A DNA stretch of 31,723 nucleotides from an uncultured Blautia sp. (GCF_934424005.1 NZ_CAKRXI010000037.1:1-31723), one strand, 5' to 3'. Positions 5,621-14,203 are shown, counted from the first letter of the stretch. Notes: a model not told the origin generated them from the sequence alone. Program-made: numbers and translations.

Positions 5621-7174
5621 ATGAGCGAAAGGCAAACACCATTGCTAAAAGTATATGGCATCACAAAAACATTTGGTTCGGTAAAAGCACTGGACAATGT
5701 TGGTTTTACATTAGAAGCTGGTGAAGTTCATTGCCTTATGGGTGAAAATGGAGCGGGAAAATCGACATTAGCTAAAATCGTAGCTGGTGTCTATTCTCTT
5801 GAGGAAGGACAGATTGAATTTGAAGGAAAAAAGGTAGAAATATATACTCCTGCAGATGCGATCAGACTTGGTATTGGAATTGTTATGCAGGAATTCTATT
5901 CAATGCCTCACCTTCCTGTTTATGAAAATGTTTTTCTGGGACATCAGGAAGTATTTAAAAAAGGAATCGTACTCGACAAACATACCTGTATAAAGAAGAC
6001 CAGAGAACTGCTTGAAATGTTTGGAATGGAGAAGCAGATCAGTCCGTTAAGTCGATTGAGTACATTATCTGTTGCAGAACAGCAGATTGTTGAAATTATA
6101 AAGGCAGTTTCTTATGATTCCAAAATTATCATTCTGGATGAACCAACAGCATCACTGACGAGCAAAGAAACAGAAAGACTTTTTAAAGTTGTACGTAAAT
6201 TAAAAGAAAAAGGAATTGGATTTGTCATTGTATCCCACAGATTCAATGAAATTTTTGATATTTCAGATAAAATTACGGTTCTAAGAGATGGATGTGAAGT
6301 TCTTAGAGATTTCCCGATGAAAGAAATGACAGAAGAAAAGCTCATTCAGGCGATGGTCGGACGTGAAATCAAAGATCTCTACGGAACCAGGGTAGAACGA
6401 AAAGGTGAATGCAGACCGATGCTTCAGGTAAGAAATTTATCTGATTCATGGGATTTTATAAAAGATTTATCTTTTACTGCATACAGTGGGCAGATTCTAG
6501 GAATCGCAGGACTGGTAGGAGCCGGACGTACAACATTAGTAAGATGTATATTCGGAGCAGAAGATCGTAAAAGTGGAGAGGTCCTTGTAGATAGCGAGAA
6601 CATTAAAGCAAATTCACCGGGAGATGCAATTAAAAAAGGTCTTGCGTTGGTGACAGAGAACAGAAAAGAAGAAGGATTACTGCTGGATACCCCTATTTTT
6701 ATTAACATGGGATTTGCCAAGACAGCGAATGGCAAAAATACAGTTCTTAATTTTGCAAATGAATTTAAAGATGGCAAGAAAATGCTGGAACAGCTGCATG
6801 TGAAAGCCGGCAGTCTCAGAGATCCGGCAAGAAGCCTCTCGGGAGGAAATCAGCAGAAAGTAGTTCTTGCAAAATGGCTGCTTACCAATCCTAAAGTGCT
6901 GATTCTGGATGAACCGACCAGAGGAATTGATATTTCTGCAAAATCAGAAATATATACAATTCTTAGGAAACTGGCAGCAGATGGTGTGTGTGTGATTGTT
7001 GTTTCTTCTGAATTGCCAGAGGTTCTTGGAATTTGTGACAGAGTACTTGTTATGAAGGATGGTTATTTTACACATGAATTTACTGACATCGCAAATCTTA
7101 CAGAAGAAGACATCATGAAAGAAGCATCTTTTGGAAACAGAGTAGATGTTACAAGCGGGAAAGGAGCAGAATAA
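5621..7174 (+). CDS. Sugar ABC transporter, double ATP-binding protein
   Basis: 517 residues, the usual length for RbsA/MglA/XylG-type ATPases that energise uptake of monosaccharides and related polar compounds. Two fused nucleotide-binding domains are visible. The first has Walker A GENGAGKST (41-49), a signature of the sugar subfamily form (LSVAEQQIVEI) and Walker B IIILDEPTAS. The second has a degenerate Walker A (GLVGAGRTT), signature LSGGNQQKV and Walker B VLILDEPTRG. A degenerate second Walker A is normal for this family. The start is set by GGGAGGGG about 8 nt upstream. The stop overlaps the permease start by one base (TAATG), implying translational coupling. Family certain, sugar unknown. 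Confidence 0.93.
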   Translation: MSERQTPLLKVYGITKTFGSVKALDNVGFTLEAGEVHCLMGENGAGKSTLAKIVAGVYSLEEGQIEFEGKKVEIYTPADAIRLGIGIVMQEFYSMPHLPVYENVFLGHQEVFKKGIVLDKHTCIKKTRELLEMFGMEKQISPLSRLSTLSVAEQQIVEIIKAVSYDSKIIILDEPTASLTSKETERLFKVVRKLKEKGIGFVIVSHRFNEIFDISDKITVLRDGCEVLRDFPMKEMTEEKLIQAMVGREIKDLYGTRVERKGECRPMLQVRNLSDSWDFIKDLSFTAYSGQILGIAGLVGAGRTTLVRCIFGAEDRKSGEVLVDSENIKANSPGDAIKKGLALVTENRKEEGLLLDTPIFINMGFAKTANGKNTVLNFANEFKDGKKMLEQLHVKAGSLRDPARSLSGGNQQKVVLAKWLLTNPKVLILDEPTRGIDISAKSEIYTILRKLAADGVCVIVVSSELPEVLGICDRVLVMKDGYFTHEFTDIANLTEEDIMKEASFGNRVDVTSGKGAE

Positions 7175-8145
7175 TGGGAAATGCAAAGGAACAATCAAAG
7201 ATAAAAGTAATTTTGGAAAATTATAAATCAGAGGTGACAATGGGTGGTGTCCTGATAATTATGTACATCTTCCTCTGTTTTATGTCGCCGGTATTTTTTA
7301 CAGTGAGAAATATGACAAATATTTTATCATCTGTAGGTTTTACAGCAATTCTTGCACTTGGTCAGACTTTTGTAATGCTGACAGGTGGTATTGACCTTTC
7401 GGTAGGAAGCGTCTTAGGTATCAGTTCCATGCTTGGTGCAATGACACTGGTAAGAACCAACAGCATTATCGCAGCAATCTTGGTAGCACTTCTTGTTGGT
7501 GGTTTGGTTGGTCTTTTTAATGGTGTGATGGTATCTTATTTTAAACTTCCGGCGTTCGTAGTTACACTTGGTACTATGAAAATTTGCCGTAGTGCAGATT
7601 ATCTAATCAGTGATGGACATTCCGTAAATAAACTTGGAGATACATTTAAGAGTATTGCAGGTGCAGAAATTTTCAAAGGTTTCAGGGTTTATTATGTAGG
7701 AATCATTATTCTCTTTATTGTGATCGGATGGGTACTGGCAAACACAAAGCTCGGAAGATATACATATTCAATCGGAAGTAATGATACAGCAACAAGACTG
7801 GCTGGTGTAAATACAAAGAAATTCAGATTATATCCATATATTATTTCAGGTGTGCTTGCCGGTCTAGGAGGAATTCTGATGGCTTCCAGATTTGGTGCAG
7901 TCGATCCGAACTATGGAACAGATTATGAAATGAATACGCTGGCAGCAGTTGTAGTCGGTGGATGTGCAATGACAGGTGGTAAAGGAACCATTATAGGTAC
8001 AGCAGTTGGTGTTATCCTTATGGGTGTCTTAAATAACGGACTTGATATCAGTGGTATTTCACCCTACTGGCAGGGCGTTGCAGTCGGAATAGTACTAATC
8101 GTTGCATTGTTATTTGATTTCTTTACTGATAAGAAAAAAGATTAA
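7174..8145 (+). CDS. Sugar ABC transporter, permease protein
   Basis: 323 residues, highly hydrophobic with about eight to ten membrane segments, as in RbsC-type permeases. The family hallmark GQTFVMLTGGIDLSVGS lies near residues 65-81. GGCAMTGGKGTIIGTAVGV near the C-terminus matches the loop that contacts the ATPase. It would form a homodimeric channel with the double ATPase encoded just upstream. It overlaps the ATPase stop codon by one base, so the two are co-translated. The binding protein gene follows after 57 nt with its own AAGGAGG. The class is clear; nothing in the sequence identifies the substrate. Confidence 0.93.
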   Translation: MGNAKEQSKIKVILENYKSEVTMGGVLIIMYIFLCFMSPVFFTVRNMTNILSSVGFTAILALGQTFVMLTGGIDLSVGSVLGISSMLGAMTLVRTNSIIAAILVALLVGGLVGLFNGVMVSYFKLPAFVVTLGTMKICRSADYLISDGHSVNKLGDTFKSIAGAEIFKGFRVYYVGIIILFIVIGWVLANTKLGRYTYSIGSNDTATRLAGVNTKKFRLYPYIISGVLAGLGGILMASRFGAVDPNYGTDYEMNTLAAVVVGGCAMTGGKGTIIGTAVGVILMGVLNNGLDISGISPYWQGVAVGIVLIVALLFDFFTDKKKD

Positions 8146-8202
8146 ACAGTTAAGATGTAAATGAATAATTAAAATTTTTATAAAACAAGGAGGATTTTGT
8201 AA

Positions 8203-9249
8203 ATGAAAAAAAGAGTTGTGAGCGTATTAATGACAACATTGCTGGCATGCGGTATGTGGACAGGGACTGTTTATGCAGCTGATGCAGCAGAAGAAAATGC
8301 AGATGCAGCGAAAGAACTGACCCCATCCGATGATGCGATTTCCGCAGCAAAAGGAAAAACATTTGCATATGTTACACCTTCAACAACAACTCCATATTGG
8401 AACTGGGTAGAAGATGGTGTACAGGCACAGTGTGACGAATATGGAATTGAACTGATTGTTTATGATTCAAAAGATGATTCCGCAACACAGCTGTCCAACG
8501 TTCAGAATGCAATTACAAGAGGCGTAGATGGTATCATCATTTCCCCGACAGACAGTGCTTCCTGCCCGGCAGTCCAGGATGAGGCAGAATCCGCAGATGT
8601 TCCGCTGGTTGTATGTGATGTAGGAAGTGACGAAGACAACTATCTTACATATGTTTCCACAGATAACTATGGCGGTGCAAAAGCAGTCGGCGAATATCTT
8701 GGTGAATATCTGAAAGATAAAGGACTTGAAGGAAGTATCGGTGAGATTACAATCCCTCTGTCACGAATCAACGGACAGAAACGTTCAAGCGGTTTTGCAG
8801 ATGGTCTTGCTGAATCAGGATACGAAGTATCAACTGTTCTTGAGAGTAGCGACTATACAATGGATGAGGCTGACGGACAGGCAAGAAATATCGCAACAGC
8901 AAATCCGGATCTGATAGCAATCTTTGCAAACCATGACGCAGCAACAAACGGAACTATGGCAGCTCTTGATGACCTTGGACTTGGCGCAGATGCCGGTGAT
9001 GATCAGGTTTTCGTAGCTTCTTTTGACGGAAGTACAGAGTGCGTAGAAGCTCTTAAAAACGGTGAATGTCTTGTATGTGGCGCACAGCAGGCGAAGAACC
9101 TTGGGAAACAGTCTGTAAAAGCTATCGCAATGGATCTCAATGATGAAGAAGTTGCAAAACAGGTTCTTTTGGATGTAGTACTTCTTACCGCTGATAATGT
9201 AAATGATTACACAGACTTTATCGAAGAAAACGTCTGCACAGTAGAATAA
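8203..9249 (+). CDS. Sugar ABC transporter, secreted substrate-binding protein
   Basis: 348 residues, a periplasmic-binding-protein-like (RbsB-type) receptor. The N-terminus (MKKRVVSVLMTTLLACGMW) is a signal peptide. Cleavage could be by signal peptidase I after VYA (residue about 25), or the LLAC at about 13-16 could be an atypical lipobox that anchors the protein to the membrane; in a Gram-positive some anchoring is expected. The mature part begins with an acidic linker, then GKTFAYVTPSTTTPYWNWVEDGV, and the typical RDGIIISPTD-like stretch (GVDGIIISPTDSAS). Later come FANHDAATNGTMAAL and VFVASFDGSTECVEAL. W and Y residues near the first strand are typical ligand-stacking positions. A hairpin follows the gene at 9258-9291. 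Confidence 0.9.
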   Translation: MKKRVVSVLMTTLLACGMWTGTVYAADAAEENADAAKELTPSDDAISAAKGKTFAYVTPSTTTPYWNWVEDGVQAQCDEYGIELIVYDSKDDSATQLSNVQNAITRGVDGIIISPTDSASCPAVQDEAESADVPLVVCDVGSDEDNYLTYVSTDNYGGAKAVGEYLGEYLKDKGLEGSIGEITIPLSRINGQKRSSGFADGLAESGYEVSTVLESSDYTMDEADGQARNIATANPDLIAIFANHDAATNGTMAALDDLGLGADAGDDQVFVASFDGSTECVEALKNGECLVCGAQQAKNLGKQSVKAIAMDLNDEEVAKQVLLDVVLLTADNVNDYTDFIEENVCTVE

Positions 9250-9257
9250 AAAAATGA

Positions 9258-9291
9258 GGGCAGGCAGATGCGGGTATGTAGCTGTCTGCCC
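9258..9291 (+). promoter_or_regulatory. Intercistronic hairpin after the binding-protein gene
   Basis: GGGCAGGCAG (9258-9267) pairs with CTGTCTGCCC (9282-9291), ten pairs including one G-U. No T run follows, so it is not a standard terminator. In ABC-uptake operons such hairpins commonly protect the binding-protein mRNA and lower expression of later genes. The hairpin also argues against a start at 9268, which would lie inside it. Confidence 0.65.
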
Positions 9292-9312
9292 GGAAAGAAG
9301 AGGTGTACAAAT

Positions 9313-10011
9313 ATGATTCCAAAGGTAGAGAAAATTTTAGATTTGTCACAGGAAATCTATCATGCATGCCCGGCATGGCCTACATATGATTGTGTGATTG
9401 TAGATTATGAAGCCAGACATGTGACACATGATTTTGTAGCAGAAAAGATAACGATGGATGCCCATACGGCTACACATATTGATGCACCATATCATTTTCG
9501 CGAAGATGGTCTGAGAATAGACGAACTTGATCCGATGTTATTCCAGGGACGTGGAGTGGCATTTGATCTTACCAAAGTAAAAGATTATAGTAAATATGAA
9601 GATATACGTGACAGAGGTATTACAGTAGAAGATCTAAAAACATGCAATGTGGAACTTAAAAAAGATGACATTGCACTGATTTATACAGGATGGGCGCAGA
9701 AAAGAGCTGAGACAAAAGAATATATGTATGGATGGCCATATCTTACCAGAGAAGCCTCACAGTGGCTTGTGGACAGTGGTGTCAAAGCTGTTGGAGTAGA
9801 TGGACTCAGTGTAGGCGGCTGGGGAGAAGGATGTGGTGTTCCGGCACATGAAGTACTTCTTAATAATAATATCCTTGTTATAGAAGAACTTTATATGGAT
9901 CAGGAGCTTTTTGAAGAACCAGAATGGTATGTGGTGGCTCTTCCGATCAAACTGAAAGGATTTGGCGGTGCACCTACAAGAGTTGTGGCAATAAAATTTG
10001 CTGAGGAATAA
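9313..10011 (+). CDS. Cyclase-family metal-dependent hydrolase (kynurenine formamidase-like fold)
   Basis: 232 residues. The hallmark metal site is DAHTATHIDAPYHF (residues about 51-64), which corresponds to the family's H-x-G-T-H-x-D-x-P-x-H pattern with Ala in place of Gly. A second conserved part is VDGLSVGG, and PAHEVLLNNNILVIEEL later in the protein matches the family's H-x-x-L-L-x-x-x-I end. Family members hydrolyse amide, lactone or similar bonds, using Mn or Zn. The start at 9313 is preferred over an in-frame ATG at 9268 because it has AGAGGTG at proper spacing and avoids the hairpin. It is placed in a sugar-type uptake operon, so a lactone or N-acyl sugar derivative is a reasonable but unproven substrate. 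Kynurenine itself is unlikely, as no tryptophan genes are present. Confidence 0.8.
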   Translation: MIPKVEKILDLSQEIYHACPAWPTYDCVIVDYEARHVTHDFVAEKITMDAHTATHIDAPYHFREDGLRIDELDPMLFQGRGVAFDLTKVKDYSKYEDIRDRGITVEDLKTCNVELKKDDIALIYTGWAQKRAETKEYMYGWPYLTREASQWLVDSGVKAVGVDGLSVGGWGEGCGVPAHEVLLNNNILVIEELYMDQELFEEPEWYVVALPIKLKGFGGAPTRVVAIKFAEE

Positions 10012-10013
10012 TT

Positions 10014-10847
10014 ATGAATAGGAAAATTTGCTGCCCGGATTTTGCATTTCCTTTAATGGAGCATGACAAAGTACTCAAATTGATTGCTTTGCTGGGAATG
10101 AAGGGCATTGATATAGGCTTATTTGAAAATCGTTCTCATATACAACCATCGGATCAGTACAGAAATCTGAAATATCATGCATCTGAGCTAAGAAAGAAGA
10201 CGAAAGATAATGGACTGTCCATCAGTGACGTCTTTGTACAGGGAGATAAAGATTTTCATAGATTTGCGGCGAATCACTATGATGATAAAGAACGGGAACA
10301 AAGTAGAGAACTTTTTCTAAGAACACTGGAATATGCAGGAGAGTGTGGTGCGCAGCATGTTACTGCACTTCCTGGAGTTCATTTCGCACAAGAATCATTT
10401 GCACAATCATATGATCGTTGCGTGGAAGAACAGAAGTGGAGAGTTGAAAAAGCAGCTGAATATAACATCTTGTATGGGTGCGAGGCTCATATAGGTTCGA
10501 TCTGTGCAGATATAAAGATAGCGAAACAGTTGTGTGAAGATTCTGGAATGAGATTGACGCTTGATTATTCACATTTTGTAAGGGAGCATCTTGCGGATGA
10601 ATTCGCTGATTGTTTGATACCATATGCGACGCATTTTCATATACGGGGAGCGAGTGATGGAGTACTACAGGCAGCAATGAAAGATAATCAGATTGATTTT
10701 AAACGAATTCTTTCAAAGCTGGATGATGCTAATTATACTGGATGGTTCTGCGCAGAATACTGTTGGACACCTGAATGGGAAGACTGTTATAAGAATGATA
10801 ATATTTCAGATATAATTCTTGTGAGAAATTTTCTGATGCAAAATTAA
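10014..10847 (+). CDS. Sugar phosphate isomerase/epimerase (TIM barrel, AP endonuclease 2 family)
   Basis: 277 residues, normal for the xylose-isomerase-like TIM-barrel family. The metal-binding residues appear in the expected order: Glu in YGCEAHIG, Asp and His in RLTLDYSHF, His in THFHIRGAS, and Glu near the end in WFCAEYCW. The start GMKGIDIGLFE is the usual first-strand pattern (MKGIDIG). Members interconvert ketoses or inosose-like compounds. The gene begins 2 nt after the hydrolase stop, with AGGAATAATT upstream, so the two are coupled and probably act in one pathway. Which sugar is handled cannot be read from the sequence. Length and motif set argue for an active enzyme. Confidence 0.82.
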   Translation: MNRKICCPDFAFPLMEHDKVLKLIALLGMKGIDIGLFENRSHIQPSDQYRNLKYHASELRKKTKDNGLSISDVFVQGDKDFHRFAANHYDDKEREQSRELFLRTLEYAGECGAQHVTALPGVHFAQESFAQSYDRCVEEQKWRVEKAAEYNILYGCEAHIGSICADIKIAKQLCEDSGMRLTLDYSHFVREHLADEFADCLIPYATHFHIRGASDGVLQAAMKDNQIDFKRILSKLDDANYTGWFCAEYCWTPEWEDCYKNDNISDIILVRNFLMQN

Positions 10848-10873
10848 TAAAAGTGTGGTAAGGAGGGGATGGA

Positions 10874-11632
10874 TTGGCAGTAAAATCGGCAGAACGAGTA
10901 TTAAGGATATTCGATCTCCTCACGGATTACCCGGATGGCCTTAGTAATAAAGAAATTAGTGAAAAACTGGGTTATGCACCCAGCAGTACAATTGGACTTG
11001 TAAAAACTCTGAAAATGGAAGGATATCTGGAAACAGGTATTCACAAAACATATCGGCTTGGGGGAAAGCTTGTACATCTGGGAAATATAGCAGCTTCTTA
11101 TATGGATATAAATGAACTCTCAGCACCAGTTCTCAAAGAGTTGATGATGAGTCTTGGTGAAACCTGCTTTGTAGGTGTTTTATCAAAGGATGAGGTGGTT
11201 TATATAGCAAAAGCCAGAAGTAATTATACAATTAATACGAATGCAGATATCGGTTCTAGGAAACCAATTTACTGCACTGGATTAGGAAAAGCTTTTCTTT
11301 CGTTTGTAGATGCAAAAGAGTCTGAAAAATTAATGGAAGGAATAGAATTCCGACAGTATACAGATAAAACAGTAAAAAATTCGTCTGAACTGAAAAAGCA
11401 GATAAGCTATTTTAAAAAACGGGGATATGCCGTGGATGATGAGGAAATAGAAGCTGGATTATGGTGTCTTGCTGTTCCTGTATATAATGGAAACGGGCGC
11501 ATGATTGCAGCAATCAGTACATCGGGACCAAGAACTAGAATGTTGGAGAAGGTTGAACTGATTAAAAAAGAAATGTTGACAGCTTCGGATGTTTTGTCAA
11601 AGAAAATGGGATATTTCAGAAGAAATAATTAA
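10874..11632 (+). CDS. IclR-family transcriptional regulator
   Basis: 252 residues. N-terminal winged helix-turn-helix: AERVLRIFDLLTDYPDGLSNKEISEKLGY and STIGLVKTLKMEGYLE in separate helices (about 4-55). The C-terminal effector domain (about 75-250) shows the family's GETCFVGVL, ARSNYTINT, TGLGKAFLS and AISTSGP stretches. The start is a TTG at 10874. The strong AGGAGGGG (10861-10868) sits 5 nt before it, the nearer ATG at 10869 stops after four codons, and the domain begins immediately. It is the last gene of the sugar operon. It probably senses a small metabolite and represses (or activates) the operon through the palindromes at 5411-5428 and 5564-5581; this link is inferred. Confidence 0.88.
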   Translation: MAVKSAERVLRIFDLLTDYPDGLSNKEISEKLGYAPSSTIGLVKTLKMEGYLETGIHKTYRLGGKLVHLGNIAASYMDINELSAPVLKELMMSLGETCFVGVLSKDEVVYIAKARSNYTINTNADIGSRKPIYCTGLGKAFLSFVDAKESEKLMEGIEFRQYTDKTVKNSSELKKQISYFKKRGYAVDDEEIEAGLWCLAVPVYNGNGRMIAAISTSGPRTRMLEKVELIKKEMLTASDVLSKKMGYFRRNN

Positions 11633-11656
11633 ATAGTGTGCTGACATAATTTTTAT

Positions 11657-11688
11657 AATGCACGGGTTTGCTTCGGCACCCGTGCATT
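11657..11688 (+). terminator. Hairpin ending the sugar operon
   Basis: AATGCACGGGT (11657-11667) pairs perfectly with ACCCGTGCATT (11678-11688), an 11-bp GC-rich stem with a loop containing the stable CTTCGG sequence. The T tract after it is poor (TTCCCTATG), so termination may be partial. Confidence 0.6.
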
Positions 11689-11814
11689 CCCTATGTATGT
11701 GAAAATAATAAGATGCTGACTTGAAAATTTAGCGAGTAAGGCGAGTGAGCAGAAATAGATTTACAATTTCTGGTCAGTATGAGAAAATTAGATATATGAC
11801 AGGAGGAAAGAAGG

Positions 11815-12819
11815 ATGAAAAAAACAAAACGTTTTGTCTGTATTCTGCTTAGTTTGCTGATAGTGATGGGAATGGCAGGCGAAGTCGGGAATGACGAAAA
11901 GATCAGCAAATGTTTCGTGCAGTCAGTACAGGCCGCTCCAACTACAACAAGTAAATACAACGGCTGGAAAACGGTGAAAGGAAAACGAAGCTATTATCAG
12001 AACGGAGTTGCGAAAAAAGGATTTACGAAAATTGGAAATGACTATTATTGTTTTGATAAAAAGGGAATCCTTCACACTGGCTGGCAGTACACAGGAAAAC
12101 ATTACCGCTACTTTGATAAAAAGAGTGGCAAAATGAAAACGAACACGACCATTCAGGGAAGAAAGATCAACAGTAATGGTATCTGGACTCCGGTCATTGT
12201 TTTGGATCCGGGGCATTCCGGAAGAGTCGCCAGAGGAACGGAAACGATAGGGCCGGGATCTGGAGAATGCAAAGCAAAAGATGTTTCCGGAGCACAGGGC
12301 TGCATTACAAAAGTAAATGAATATCAGCTTACACTTAATGTGGCCAAAAAGCTACAAAAAGAATTAAAAAAGCAGGGATGCAAAGTCATTCTGACACGTA
12401 AGGACAACAAAACAGCGATCAGCTGCATACAGCGTACAAAGATTGCGAATAAAGCCAGGGCAGATGTATATCTCAGAATCCATGCAAATGATGTGGATTT
12501 TTCCAGTGCAAATGGCGCACTGACGATCAGCGTCAGCAGTAGAAATCGTTTTGTTTCCAGAAAAATGGCAAAGAAATGTTATACACTTTCTAAAACAGTG
12601 CTGGATTCCTATGTACGCGCAACTGGATGCCGGAAAGAATATGTCTGGGAAAATGACTCCATGAGTGGAAATAACTGGAGCAAAGTGCCGACAACACTGA
12701 TTGAATTAGGGTATATGTCGAATCCTTCTGAAGATCGGAAGATGCAGACTGTCTCGTATCAGAAAAAGATGGTAAAGGGACTTGCGGATGGAATACGAAA
12801 ATATCTGATAACTGGCTGA
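11815..12819 (+). CDS. Secreted N-acetylmuramoyl-L-alanine amidase with wall-binding repeats
   Basis: 334 residues. It cleaves the bond between N-acetylmuramic acid and L-alanine in peptidoglycan. A signal peptide (about 1-40, hydrophobic core CILLSLLIVMGM, likely cut after VQA) is followed by choline-binding-type wall-binding repeats (about 50-110: GWKTVKGKRSYYQNG, GFTKIGNDYYCFDKKG, GWQYTGKHYRYFDKKSG). The Amidase_3 domain fills the rest. Its zinc and catalytic residues are all present: H134 (LDPGHSG), E169 (KVNEYQL), H223 (RIHAND) and E298 (LIELGYMSNP). The start is set by AGGAGGAAAGAAGG. It is a single gene; the 96-bp gap to the next gene shows no clear terminator. Roles in cell separation or wall turnover are plausible. 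It is not a phage lysin, as no phage genes are present. Confidence 0.9.
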   Translation: MKKTKRFVCILLSLLIVMGMAGEVGNDEKISKCFVQSVQAAPTTTSKYNGWKTVKGKRSYYQNGVAKKGFTKIGNDYYCFDKKGILHTGWQYTGKHYRYFDKKSGKMKTNTTIQGRKINSNGIWTPVIVLDPGHSGRVARGTETIGPGSGECKAKDVSGAQGCITKVNEYQLTLNVAKKLQKELKKQGCKVILTRKDNKTAISCIQRTKIANKARADVYLRIHANDVDFSSANGALTISVSSRNRFVSRKMAKKCYTLSKTVLDSYVRATGCRKEYVWENDSMSGNNWSKVPTTLIELGYMSNPSEDRKMQTVSYQKKMVKGLADGIRKYLITG

Positions 12820-12915
12820 TGGATGAATGAAGATTTACCATATCAGAAAACTATGTTAGATTACGTGGCAGTAGATACCAGCAGTCACGAAATATACATA
12901 ATAAGGAGAATATCT

Positions 12916-14040
12916 ATGGCTTATTTAGGAGAAGAAATCAAGAAACTGGGATTTGGACTGATGCGTCTGCCAAAGATTGATGACGACAATATCGATATCG
13001 AGCAAACCAGGAAGATGGTAGACCTTTTTATGGATGCCGGATTTACTTATTTTGATACTGCATGGGCGTATGCGGGAAGTGAAGATGCAATCCGCCAGGC
13101 ACTGGTAGAGCGTTACCCGAGAGAAAGCTTCAAACTTGCGACCAAGAATGCAGCATGGATCAACTGTAAGACAAAGGAAGATGCGACAGCACAGTTTGAA
13201 ACATCCCTGAAACAGACAGGAGCCGGATATTTTGACTTCTATCTGCTCCACAATCTCGGTGAGATGAGAACACAGTATTTTGATAACTTTGATCTCTGGA
13301 ACTGGGTACAGGAAAAGAAGGCAGAAGGACTGATCAAACACGTGGGCTTTTCTTTCCACTCCACACCGGAAGAACTGGAAGCAATCCTGACTGCACATCC
13401 GGAGATGGAATTTGTACAGCTTCAGATCAACTATGCAGACTGGGAGAATCCGGCAGTTCAGTCAAGAGCATGTTATGAAGTTGCACGTAAGCACGGCAAA
13501 CCGGTCATTATCATGGAACCAGTCAAGGGTGGCATGCTTGCAACTCCACCGGAAAGTGTAGAAAAAATCCTCAAAGATGTAGAACCGGATGCATCTGCAG
13601 CGTCCTGGGCAGTTCGTTTTGCAGCAAATCTCGAAGGTGTGATCACAGTACTTTCCGGAATGAGCAACATCGAACAGATGCAGGATAACCTTTCTTATAT
13701 GAAAGATTTCAACGGACTTTCTGATAAAGAGAAAGAAACCCTAGACAAAGCACAGGAAGAATTAAAGAAAATTCCGCTGATCCCATGTACGACCTGTAAC
13801 TACTGTGCAAAAGTCTGTCCAAAGGAAATTGGCATCTCCGGTTCCTTTACCGCAATGAATTATCTGACTTTGTACGGAAGCAAAGCACAGGCACTTCATC
13901 AGGAAAACTGGCTCGTCGGTGGTCATGGCAGAAAATCTGCAACCGAGTGTGTGAAATGCGGCAAATGCGAAGAAGTCTGTCCGCAGCATATCAAGATTCG
14001 TGACGAACTTGAGAAAGTTGCTGAAAATCTCTTAAAGTAA
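12916..14040 (+). CDS. Aldo/keto reductase with C-terminal 2x[4Fe-4S] ferredoxin domain
   Basis: 374 residues from ATG 12916, set by AAGGAG (12903-12908). An upstream in-frame ATG at 12823 lacks a ribosome-binding site. The N-terminal barrel starts KKLGFGLMRLP and contains the AKR signatures FTYFDTAWAYAGSEDAIRQAL, with the catalytic Asp and Tyr, and Lys in KLATKNA. The usual catalytic His region reads FYLLHNL. The C-terminal part (about the last 95 residues) has two Cys clusters, CTTCNYCAKVCP and CVKCGKCEEVCP, that bind 4Fe-4S clusters. Such proteins are widespread in strict anaerobes and probably couple carbonyl reduction to ferredoxin-like electron carriers rather than only NADPH. The substrate is unknown. 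It lies before the rmlD promoter with no terminator between. Confidence 0.88.
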   Translation: MAYLGEEIKKLGFGLMRLPKIDDDNIDIEQTRKMVDLFMDAGFTYFDTAWAYAGSEDAIRQALVERYPRESFKLATKNAAWINCKTKEDATAQFETSLKQTGAGYFDFYLLHNLGEMRTQYFDNFDLWNWVQEKKAEGLIKHVGFSFHSTPEELEAILTAHPEMEFVQLQINYADWENPAVQSRACYEVARKHGKPVIIMEPVKGGMLATPPESVEKILKDVEPDASAASWAVRFAANLEGVITVLSGMSNIEQMQDNLSYMKDFNGLSDKEKETLDKAQEELKKIPLIPCTTCNYCAKVCPKEIGISGSFTAMNYLTLYGSKAQALHQENWLVGGHGRKSATECVKCGKCEEVCPQHIKIRDELEKVAENLLK

Positions 14041-14095
14041 TCTCATACGAAAATGCATGACATATTGGAAATACCTTCATGTAATGCGCTTTTCC

Positions 14096-14124
14096 TTGAC
14101 ACGATTACTTTGGGTTGGTAAAAT
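14096..14124 (+). promoter_or_regulatory. Strong extended -10 promoter of rmlD and the symporter gene
   Basis: TTGACA (14096-14101), 17-bp spacer, TAAAAT (14119-14124), with TG at 14116-14117 forming an extended -10. Start of transcription is expected near 14131, leaving a leader of about 70 nt that carries the hairpin at 14150-14176. Confidence 0.75.
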
Positions 14125-14149
14125 ATTAATAGATATAAAGATTGAAGCG

Positions 14150-14181
14150 GCGTTGATTTTTATTCTGAATCAACGCTCTTC
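14150..14181 (+). promoter_or_regulatory. Leader hairpin before rmlD, possible attenuator
   Basis: GCGTTGATT (14150-14158) pairs perfectly with AATCAACGC (14168-14176), followed by TCTTCTT. It lies inside the leader RNA between promoter and ribosome-binding site. The T tract is interrupted, so it is either a partial terminator or a stabilising hairpin. Confidence 0.5.
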
Positions 14182-14203
14182 TTATGTTGAGGAGGTAAAA
14201 GAG

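Noticed and set aside
9268..9312. Upstream start of the cyclase-family gene
   Set aside because: It lies inside the intercistronic hairpin and lacks a good ribosome-binding site; ATG 9313 has AGAGGTG.
11815..12819. Prophage lysin
   Set aside because: The amidase has a signal peptide and wall-binding repeats, and there are no holin, tail or integrase genes nearby.
12823..12915. Upstream extension of the aldo/keto reductase
   Set aside because: No ribosome-binding site; AAGGAG sits directly before ATG 12916, where family homology begins.
14057..14203. Upstream extension of rmlD
   Set aside because: It would run through the extended -10 promoter and leader hairpin; GAGGAGG and the Rossmann start favour 14204.
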